Assembly (NCBI GenBank): GCA_905480215.1 | Contig: CAJQPL010000025.1 | Location: forward strand, 1 to 51,460 | Reading direction: 5' to 3' | DNA from: an uncultured Woeseiaceae bacterium | Lineage (GTDB): Bacteria; Pseudomonadota; Gammaproteobacteria; Steroidobacterales; Woeseiaceae | DNA: 51,460 nucleotides | Shown: in pieces, positions 44,989 to 51,460 of the stretch | Layout: each line of letters starts with the position of its first letter | Numbering within the stretch: the first letter of the stretch is position 1 | Made by a program: the position numbers and the translations under genes | The notes under the pieces: model-generated | Databases searched by the model: none | What the model was told of the DNA's origin: nothing | What the model saw: only the letters and a program-made list of their open reading frames with translations

Positions 44989-45047
44989 GCTCAAATTATG
45001 CCAGACCACAGGCGTCACTGCAGCAGCTCATATCTTAAAAGGTAACC

Positions 45048-45707
45048 ATGCTAAAAGTTTCCACAATAAGAGTAGACGGTATAGACGCCTTTGAGTTCCT
45101 TCAAGGTCAACTCAGTAATGATCTAAAGCGACTTGATGCCGAAGCTGAAATCCTCGCCGCGTGGTGTAACCCCAAGGGTCGAGTGATCTGGTTCGGTACG
45201 GTTCACAAGACCGATACGGGCTACGAGCTGTCTGCTCCTGCCGAAACAGCCGAGAATATTGTGCAGCGGCTTACGATGTTTCGATTTCGCTCAAAAGTCG
45301 AGTTCAATATCGTTGCCGACGCAACGCTACTGGACCCGACAAGCCTGATCAGCAATGGCCACCCGTACATCGGCCTTGAGCAAAGCGAAAAATTTACGCC
45401 ACACATGTTGAATCTGGACTTACTGGATGCCATCAGCCTCGACAAGGGCTGCTACACCGGCCAGGAAATTGTCGCGCGGACGCACTACAAGGGAGCGACC
45501 AAGCGCAGGACAATCAGATTCGAAGGCGATGCCGCCGTCACCGTGGGAGGCAACATTCTTGCTGGCGACTCGAAGATTGGTGAAGTGCTCAATGCTGATG
45601 GCAAAAACTGCCTCGCGGTTGTAGCGGTGGACAAGATCGACGGTCAGCTCGTCGTCAATGATGTGAAGCTATCGCTTATTCCCCTGGCCTACCTGGACTT
45701 GACGTAG
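45048..45707 (+). CDS. ygfZ: YgfZ/GcvT-family folate-binding protein, compact form
   Basis: YgfZ supports assembly or repair of certain iron-sulfur enzymes such as MiaB, using folate. The family signature KGCYTGQEIVAR is present (residues 138-149), as are LQGQLSNDL, AAWCNPKGRV and FRFRSKV. The protein is only 219 aa, against 326 in E. coli: the region between FRFRSKVEF and FTPHMLNLD is much shorter. ATG 45048 has AAGG upstream. It diverges from the SDHAF4-like gene, 59 bp away. The 93 bp after it, to lysS, show nothing I recognise. Confidence 0.9.
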   Translation: MLKVSTIRVDGIDAFEFLQGQLSNDLKRLDAEAEILAAWCNPKGRVIWFGTVHKTDTGYELSAPAETAENIVQRLTMFRFRSKVEFNIVADATLLDPTSLISNGHPYIGLEQSEKFTPHMLNLDLLDAISLDKGCYTGQEIVARTHYKGATKRRTIRFEGDAAVTVGGNILAGDSKIGEVLNADGKNCLAVVAVDKIDGQLVVNDVKLSLIPLAYLDLT

Positions 45708-45800
45708 CTGCTTCTCCGCAACAAGAGTCAAATGGCAAGTTTTGGCCGCGAGTTCTCTTTCCTGGCATTGTTTCGAATAACCGCTCGAACCACAGCAGTG

Positions 45801-47297
45801 CTAGTCGAACGATTCAGGACGCATGTGCGGGAAGAACAGCACATCGCGTATCGACGGCGAGTCGGTCAATAGCATCACAAGACGATCGATACCAATGCCA
45901 ATCCCGGTCGTCGGCGGCATGCCGTATTCAAGTGCACGAATATAATCGTGATCGTAGGACATCGCTTCTTCATCACCGGCAGCTGCGTTCTCAACCTGCG
46001 CACGAAAACGGTCCGCCTGCTCCTCCGGATCATTTAGCTCCGAGAAACCATTGGCGATTTCACGCCCTGCAATGAAGAACTCGAAGCGATCGGCGACAAA
46101 CGGATCCGCATCATTCCTTCGCGACAACGGCGAAACTTCAGTTGGGTATTGCGTGATGAAGGTCGGCTCACGCAGGTTTTCTTCGCCGGTGGCATCGAAA
46201 ATTTCGATTTGCAGTTTGCCCGCGCCGTAATTGTCGTGCACTTGCACACCGATTTTCTCGCAATACTGTGCGAGGTAGTCACGGTCCCGAATTTTCGCCA
46301 TGTCGAACTCAGGATTGTAAGTTTGAATCGCCTCTTCGACCGTCATGCGTTTGAATGCCTTGCCGAAGTCTAACTCTTCGCCCTGATAAGCAACTATCGT
46401 CGTTCCGAGTATGGCTTCTGACATGCCGTGCAACATTGCCTCGGTCATATCCATCCAATCGGTATAGACAGCGTATGCGCGATACGCCTCCATCATTGTA
46501 AATTCCGGATTATGCTGCGTTGAAACACCTTCGTTACGGAAGTTACGATTGATTTCGTAGACGCGATCAAATCCACCTACGACCAGACGCTTCAGGTTTA
46601 GCTCTGGCGCGATACGCAGATAAAGCTGCATGTCGAGCGCGTTGTGATGCGTCTTAAAGGGCCTCGCGTTGGCGCCGCCGGGCGTCGTTTGCAACATCGG
46701 CGTTTCGACCTCTACAAAATCCGCCGCTTCAAGAAATGAACGCATGTAAGTAACGATCTGTGAGCGCTTTTGAAAAACGTCGCGACCTTTGTCGTTGATG
46801 ATGAGATCAACGTAGCGCTGCCGATAGCGCGTCTCCTGATCCGACAATCCGTGCCATTTTTCCGGCAACGGTCGCAATGATTTGGTAAGCAGACGAATCT
46901 CGTCCGCCATCACCGTCAGTTCGCCGGTTTGCGTTCTGAAAAGCTCGCCTTCAGCAGCCACAATGTCACCGACATCCCACTTCTTAAACCCCTGGTAAAT
47001 CCCTTCAGGCAAACGATCGCGCTCAACGCGAATCTGAATTTGTCCAGAGCGATCCTGCAACTTGATAAAACTCGCCTTACCCATGACGCGCTTCACCATC
47101 ATGCGGCCAGAAACGGCCACCTTCACATGCTCTTCGCGCAGCACCGTATCTTCGTGCGCTGCGAACGTCTGATGCAGCTGTCCAGCCAGAGCATTGCGTC
47201 GAAAATCATTCGGATACGCGTTGCCGCTTTCGCGTAACAAATCCAGCTTGCCACGACGTTCAGCGATGAGTTTGTTTTCGTCTTTTTGATCAGTCAC
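45801..47297 (-). CDS. lysS: lysyl-tRNA synthetase (class II)
   Basis: LysS charges tRNA-Lys. The 498 aa product has the N-terminal anticodon-binding OB fold ([26 protein letters not shown]), class II motif 2 ([23 protein letters not shown]) and motif 3 ([18 protein letters not shown]). The start is GTG at 47297, 6 bp after prfB. This prfB-lysS order is common in gammaproteobacteria. Confidence 0.98.
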   Translation of the reverse strand: MTDQKDENKLIAERRGKLDLLRESGNAYPNDFRRNALAGQLHQTFAAHEDTVLREEHVKVAVSGRMMVKRVMGKASFIKLQDRSGQIQIRVERDRLPEGIYQGFKKWDVGDIVAAEGELFRTQTGELTVMADEIRLLTKSLRPLPEKWHGLSDQETRYRQRYVDLIINDKGRDVFQKRSQIVTYMRSFLEAADFVEVETPMLQTTPGGANARPFKTHHNALDMQLYLRIAPELNLKRLVVGGFDRVYEINRNFRNEGVSTQHNPEFTMMEAYRAYAVYTDWMDMTEAMLHGMSEAILGTTIVAYQGEELDFGKAFKRMTVEEAIQTYNPEFDMAKIRDRDYLAQYCEKIGVQVHDNYGAGKLQIEIFDATGEENLREPTFITQYPTEVSPLSRRNDADPFVADRFEFFIAGREIANGFSELNDPEEQADRFRAQVENAAAGDEEAMSYDHDYIRALEYGMPPTTGIGIGIDRLVMLLTDSPSIRDVLFFPHMRPESFD

Positions 47298-47303
47298 GTT
47301 GTC

Positions 47304-48399
47304 TTACAGTCCCTGTTTCAAACTCGCTTCAATAAAAGCGTCTAGTCCACCATCCAACACAGCTTGAGTGTTACCGGTTTCGACACCGGTACGCAAATCC
47401 TTAATACGGCTTTGATCCAGAACATAGGATCGAATCTGGCTGCCCCAGCCAACATCGGCCTTACTATCTTCAACAATCGAGGCGGCCGCTTTGCGTTCCT
47501 GCAACTCCAGTTCATAGAGTTTCGCCTTCAATTGGTTCATCGCCGTCGCCTTGTTCTTATGCTGCGAACGATCGTTCTGGCACTGCACTACCGTGTTGGT
47601 CGGCACGTGTGTTATTCGCACCGCCGACTCTGTGCGATTGACATGCTGGCCACCAGCGCCGCTTGCTCGGTACACATCGATTCGCAGATCAGATGGATCA
47701 ATATCGATGTCGATATTGTCATCCACCTCCGGCGCAACAAATACCGACGCAAATGAAGTGTGGCGACGATTACTCGAGTCAAAAGGCGACTTTCGAACCA
47801 GGCGATGAACACCGGTTTCCGTACGCAGCCATCCGTAAGCGTATTCACCCACAATATGAACAGTAGCGCTCTTAATCCCGGCAACCTCACCGGATGATGC
47901 TTCAATAACAGCCGCCTTGAAGCCATGTGCCTCCGACCAGCGGAGATACATGCGCAAAATCATTTCCGCCCAATCCTGAGCTTCAGTCCCGCCTGCACCG
48001 GACTGAATATCCAGATAGGCACTATTGGTATCGAGCTCGCCAGAAAACATGCGACGAAATTCCAATCCGGCAACGATCTTCTCGTGATCGGCAAGATCAG
48101 AAACGACCTCATCAACGGTGGCGCTGTCGTCTTCTTCGACCGCAAGTGCTAATAATTCATCCGCGTCGGCCAAACCGCTGCTTAGTTGGGTAAGCCCAGC
48201 GACGATCTGTTCCAGTCGCGCACGCTCCTGTCCCAGCGCCTGTGCGCGCTCAGGGTTTTCCCATACATCGGCTTGTTCAAGCTCGCGCTCGACTTCGGTT
48301 AGTCGCTCGGCCTTGGTGTCGTAGTCAAAGATACCTCCTCAACGCATCAGTGCGTTCGGTGAGGTCGACTATCGACTGTTTTATTTGACTGGTTTCCAT
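47304..48399 (-). CDS. prfB: peptide chain release factor 2, with programmed +1 frameshift
   Basis: RF2 ends translation at UGA and UAA. The ATG at 48399 opens a 24-codon first frame ([20 protein letters not shown]...) that stops at TGA 48327-48325. Reading resumes in the +1 frame at GAC 48326 as [18 protein letters not shown], giving 364 aa in total, the usual length. The SPF anticodon tripeptide is at RKSPFDSSN and GGQ at SGAGGQHVN. It is not a pseudogene: the shift site has all classic elements. Annotators that ignore the shift would start it at an internal Met near 48173. Confidence 0.97.
48325..48339 (-). promoter_or_regulatory. RF2 autoregulatory +1 frameshift site
   Basis: On the minus strand AGGAGG (48339-48334), TAT, CTT and TGA C follow in order: an internal Shine-Dalgarno-like sequence three bases before the slippery CTT-T, then the in-frame UGA. 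When RF2 is scarce, ribosomes pause at UGA and slip +1, making more RF2. The same arrangement is known in most bacteria. Confidence 0.97.
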
Positions 48400-48415
48400 A
48401 ACGGGCGCGATCTTA

Positions 48416-50134
48416 TCACGCAGGGCGCTCGCGTAACGGTGCAATCTGCTCAACGACCAACTGCGGGTTCTCGATGCCACGAAACTCATTCACATCGAGC
48501 CGGAAAGCGAGTTGCACGACACCGCGGTAGGCTGGGCCGGCCTGATTGAAAGCAATCGCGTCAACAATCTTGCCACCATCCGCTGGACGCACTCGTAACT
48601 TAAGGTGTTTTTCGCCAACCGTACGTTGTTCAACAACTGAAAATTCGCCACTCCAAAGGGGCTCCGGGAACGCCGAGCCCCACGGTCCTGCGTCTCGCAA
48701 AGATCGCGCGAAACCCAGATTGATGGCCGAGTCCGGCAGCGTCCCGTCGGTCACGATCGCACCACTGAAGTCTGCGTTTGGATACAGGCGTCGCATTTGC
48801 TCCGCAGCCGCCGTTTTGAACTGCTGCAAGGATGATTCAGCAATCGTCAAACCGGCCGCCATCGCGTGGCCGCCAAATTTTCCGAACAATCCCGGGTGCA
48901 CCGTTGAAATTGCTTCCAGCAAATCCCGGATATGCACACCGGGGATTGAGCGTCCGGATCCCTTAAGAAATTTGTCGTTTTCACGAGCAAAAGCGAATAC
49001 CGGGCGATGGCAGCGCTCTCGAACTCGTGCGGCGATCAAGCCAACAACACCCTGATGCCACGCCGCGTCGTAGACGCACACACAATCCGGCCAACGCTGT
49101 TCACCGAGCTTATCCACATAGGCGAAAGCCTGATCACGCATAGTCGCCTCGATATCACGCCGGTCCTTGTTGATCATATCCAGTTGCTGAGCGTATTCAC
49201 TTGCCGTTTCTTCACTGTCGGTGAGCAGACACTCGATGCCCACAGAAATATCTTCGAGACGGCCTGCTGCATTTATTCGCGGTCCGGCGGCAAAGCCTAG
49301 GTCGCTACTCACGCAGCGCTGCGGCGTACGACCAGCCTGTTGCAACAATGCCCTGATGCCGGGTAGCGCCCGGCCGGCGCGAATCCTCGCCAAGCCCTGC
49401 TGCACGAGAACACGATTGTTATGATCCAGTGGCACGACGTCAGCTACGGTACCGAGTGCGACCAGATCCAGATATTTAGCAGGCACTTTCGCGGCGCCGG
49501 CGTCGCCCTGCTCCTGCAACATTCGGCCAAGCCTGGCCAGCAGGTAAAACGCCACACCGACGCCAGCCAGATTGCGGCTTGGAAACTGACTGTCTTCGAG
49601 GTTCGGGTTCACGATAACGGCCGCCGCCGGCAGTTCCTTCCCCGGCAGGTGGTGATCGGTCACCAACACAGGAATACCGCATTCATTGGCTCGAGCCACG
49701 CCCGCGATACTCGATATGCCGTTGTCGACAGTAATGAGCAAGCCCGGCGTCCGCTGTGCCGCGACATCGACAATTTCAGGTGACAAGCCGTAACCATATG
49801 CGAAGCGATTCGGCACCAGGTATTCGACGTCGTTAAAACCAAATTCGCGTAAGCAGCGCAGCATTAGAGCCGTACTGGTTGCTCCATCAACGTCGAAATC
49901 TCCAATGACGATAATCCGTTGCTCGCGCTTCTCGATGATAAGGCTGGCGGCTGCATCAACATTTTCAAGCGCACTGACAGGCGCCAATTTCGCCAATCTG
50001 TAGTCAAGCTGGTCTGCCGACGTCAGGCCGCGCATCGCAAACAGGCGTGCGTGTAACGGATCGATGTCGCCCAGTTTTTGCATCAGGTCCGCCGCTGGCA
50101 TGGGACGGCAGATAATGGGTCTTGCTGAACTCAC
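48416..50134 (-). CDS. recJ: single-stranded-DNA-specific exonuclease RecJ
   Basis: RecJ degrades single-stranded DNA 5' to 3' in recombination and mismatch repair. The 572 aa product has the DHH-family motifs VIGDFDVDGATST, VTDHHLPGK, NPN and the DHHA1 region with GGHAMAAGLTI. The start is GTG at 50134, overlapping the upstream gene stop by 4 bp (GTGA). It is 16 bp upstream of prfB. Confidence 0.96.
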   Translation of the reverse strand: MSSARPIICRPMPAADLMQKLGDIDPLHARLFAMRGLTSADQLDYRLAKLAPVSALENVDAAASLIIEKREQRIIVIGDFDVDGATSTALMLRCLREFGFNDVEYLVPNRFAYGYGLSPEIVDVAAQRTPGLLITVDNGISSIAGVARANECGIPVLVTDHHLPGKELPAAAVIVNPNLEDSQFPSRNLAGVGVAFYLLARLGRMLQEQGDAGAAKVPAKYLDLVALGTVADVVPLDHNNRVLVQQGLARIRAGRALPGIRALLQQAGRTPQRCVSSDLGFAAGPRINAAGRLEDISVGIECLLTDSEETASEYAQQLDMINKDRRDIEATMRDQAFAYVDKLGEQRWPDCVCVYDAAWHQGVVGLIAARVRERCHRPVFAFARENDKFLKGSGRSIPGVHIRDLLEAISTVHPGLFGKFGGHAMAAGLTIAESSLQQFKTAAAEQMRRLYPNADFSGAIVTDGTLPDSAINLGFARSLRDAGPWGSAFPEPLWSGEFSVVEQRTVGEKHLKLRVRPADGGKIVDAIAFNQAGPAYRGVVQLAFRLDVNEFRGIENPQLVVEQIAPLRERPA

Positions 50135-51105
50135 TCGCCCGCCGGAGCTTTAAGCAAGGGCGAGCTTCGCCGCCAAATTCGCAGCGCATGTGAACGCTGC
50201 ACATCCGCGCGCAAACCATCGCGAAACAACAACATCAGGTGGCTCAGGCGCCCGGAGCGCAGGGCATGCCGCAGCTCCTCCAGGCTAGACTCAAGCATTT
50301 CCGAATTGTCTTCAGATTCGGGAACTACAGCTACAAAGCCACCAACAGAAGCCTGCAGACAATTGGCAATACTGCCGGGCCACGGCTCGGCGACGCCGGT
50401 TGCGGCGTACCAGTAGCCCGTTAGCAGTGGGTCATCGGCAAATAAAGGCGGTTGCGGCTGCGTGATTTGCTCGGGCGCAACGCCACCACCCCATAACCAA
50501 AGTGAATTGACCAATTGCTTACCATCGCTTTCACGCTCGATGTTCACTTCGTGTTCGTGCAATGCCATTTCAATTTCGCCGATCAAATTACGGTGCGTCG
50601 CCTTGTCATCACCGGCCGGAAGAAATGCTTCCGGGTTTTGCTGATCGACAACATTGGCCGGCATTTGAGCAGTCGCGATTGGCGTCCGGGAACTGACGTA
50701 GCCGCAAGCACCCAAGCGCGTGAATCCGATGCTTTGATCGCTCCCTAGAGACTGTTGTAGATGATCAGTCAGCGCCCGCAGTTCTGTCGACGTCACGTCG
50801 CCATCCGCAAAAGTGTGCAAACAGAGTTTGTCGAGTTGCGGCTCCAGGTACACAGGGTCAGCACCTGCGATCCAGTTTGTCGGTCGGTCACCGGTTTGAC
50901 CCCACATACGCAAAGCCGCGAAGCCCGTGTCTGGATAGGGCACGCCAAGTTCCTGAACAACGCGCGCCAGCAATTCCTTGGGACCCGCTTCGTCTGTAAG
51001 GTCGGATTGCGCCAACCACGCATGCAAAGCATTGTCTTGCAGTCGGCCGGCCAAAACTCTCGGCAAGACCACGATTGCGGTATTTTTGTCATATGATGCG
51101 TTCAC
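50131..51105 (-). CDS. RpfE-like protein (cofactor-independent phosphoglycerate mutase-like, regulatory family)
   Basis: The 324 aa protein (GTG start) has segments such as FTRLGACGYVSS and NSLWLWGGGVAP. The latter, with the placement before recJ, matches the family called RpfE in Xanthomonas, distantly related to phosphoglycerate mutase ApgM. Its biochemical role is not settled. It is coupled to recJ by a 4 bp overlap, the arrangement seen in the Xanthomonas rpf region, but rpfF, rpfC and rpfG do not occur in this window. No signal peptide is seen. Confidence 0.75.
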   Translation of the reverse strand: MNASYDKNTAIVVLPRVLAGRLQDNALHAWLAQSDLTDEAGPKELLARVVQELGVPYPDTGFAALRMWGQTGDRPTNWIAGADPVYLEPQLDKLCLHTFADGDVTSTELRALTDHLQQSLGSDQSIGFTRLGACGYVSSRTPIATAQMPANVVDQQNPEAFLPAGDDKATHRNLIGEIEMALHEHEVNIERESDGKQLVNSLWLWGGGVAPEQITQPQPPLFADDPLLTGYWYAATGVAEPWPGSIANCLQASVGGFVAVVPESEDNSEMLESSLEELRHALRSGRLSHLMLLFRDGLRADVQRSHALRIWRRSSPLLKAPAGE

Positions 51106-51134
51106 GGTCAGCGTCGATGGTAAGGGAAGCGCAA

Positions 51135-51460
51135 TTGAAATTCACAAGAGAATCGCCAGGCAGCGTTACGATCCGCAGCGTTGCTGACGACGGCATCCAC
51201 ATCAACGACCAGGTTTGGTCGGAATCCGTCGCTATCACGGCAGAGGAAGTCGTCGAACAATGGCGCCAGGTTGCGATCGCAGATCTGGTTGCAGATGATT
51301 TTACGGTCTTGCTCGAGCGCACGCCGGAACTCGTCATTATTGGCACAGGCGTGCGCGGTCAATTTCCGCCTCGGGAGCTTAGCTTTGCCTTCGCTCGCCG
51401 CGGGGTTGGGCTTGAGTTCATGGACACGGCGGCCGCTGCTCGTACTTTCAACGTGCTGGT
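51135..51460 (+). CDS. Mth938-like domain protein (DUF498/NDUFAF3-like), 3' end cut by window
   Basis: The TTG at 51135 has AGGGA at 51123-51127 and encodes MKFTRESPGSVTIRSV; an ATG at 51117 in the same frame is also possible. The 108 visible residues show VWSESVAITAEEV, LVIIGTGVRGQFPPREL and GVGLEFMDTAAAARTFNVL, typical of the Mth938 domain. The fold is a small alpha/beta protein of about 125 aa; the mitochondrial relative NDUFAF3 assists complex I. It runs off the window before its stop, so it is nearly complete. It diverges from the RpfE-like gene, with starts only about 29 bp apart. Confidence 0.8.
   Translation, partial: MKFTRESPGSVTIRSVADDGIHINDQVWSESVAITAEEVVEQWRQVAIADLVADDFTVLLERTPELVIIGTGVRGQFPPRELSFAFARRGVGLEFMDTAAAARTFNVL

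Noticed and set aside
45708-45800. Terminator or small RNA between ygfZ and lysS
   Set aside because: No stem with a U run and no clear promoter elements are found in the 93 bp.
47304-48399. prfB as a broken gene
   Set aside because: The break is the standard RF2 +1 frameshift with the internal Shine-Dalgarno, slippery CTT and TGA.
48546-49055. Open frame of 169 codons antisense to recJ
   Set aside because: It lies fully within recJ and has a biased, disordered-looking product.
1-51460. tRNA, rRNA, CRISPR arrays, insertion sequences, prophage or riboswitch
   Set aside because: No cloverleaf, no repeated spacer pattern, no transposase or integrase frame and no recognisable riboswitch leader was seen on either strand by eye; a covariance-model search would be needed to exclude small RNAs.

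Overview
The window reads as chromosome of a free-living, probably marine, deep-branching gammaproteobacterium. The evidence is gene order: comEC-exbB-exbD-msbA-lpxK-kdsB; mfd-csiV beside a methylthioinosine phosphorylase and nagZ, as in Pseudomonas; rpoE-rseABC-lepA-lepB-rnc-era-recO-pdxJ-acpS; and lysS-prfB-recJ-rpfE-like, as in Xanthomonadales. A lineage near Woeseia or Xanthomonadales would fit, but the window holds no rRNA or other decisive marker. I see no tRNA, rRNA, CRISPR, insertion sequence or phage gene. Coding density is very high: no gene-free stretch exceeds 300 bases, the longest being the 191 bp between ygfX and rpoE.

Region 1 (1-10695, plus strand) is accessory metabolism. 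It holds a TPR-sulfotransferase cut by the window edge, an Ldh-family dehydrogenase, an aldehyde dehydrogenase resembling 2-oxoglutarate-semialdehyde dehydrogenases, an M19 dipeptidase-like protein lacking half of its zinc ligands, a 572-residue conserved protein of unknown function, a DUF3726-like protein and two tandem BCCT transporters. Spacing is 54 bp or less throughout and mostly overlapping, so these genes look like one operon. I infer a catabolic pathway for an imported betaine-like or N-methylated compound. This is the best candidate for an undescribed system.

Region 2 (10702-21434) is envelope biogenesis on the minus strand: comEC, exbB, exbD, msbA, lpxK and kdsB (lipid A and Kdo supply, transport energisation, DNA uptake), then two LolC/LolE-type permeases and lolD (lipoprotein release). 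A plus-strand DUF2062 gene lies between them.

Region 3 (21500-26164, plus strand) holds a small secreted BamE-like protein with its own putative promoter and terminator, then mfd and csiV.

Region 4 (26168-44988, minus strand) is a long run of housekeeping genes. Upstream to downstream they are an SDHAF4-like gene, sdhCDAB, sdhE and ygfX; a clear sigma-E-type promoter driving rpoE-rseA-rseB-rseC; a glutaredoxin, lepA, lepB, a DUF4845 gene, rnc, era, recO, pdxJ and acpS; then an exonuclease, rlmD, nagZ, a nucleoside phosphorylase and a PAS-GGDEF protein with a degenerate active site.

Region 5 (45048-51460) holds a compact ygfZ (plus), then lysS, prfB with its programmed +1 frameshift, recJ and an rpfE-like gene (minus). 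A divergent Mth938-domain gene runs off the end of the window. About a third of the genes appear to start with GTG or TTG; each case is noted in its entry.
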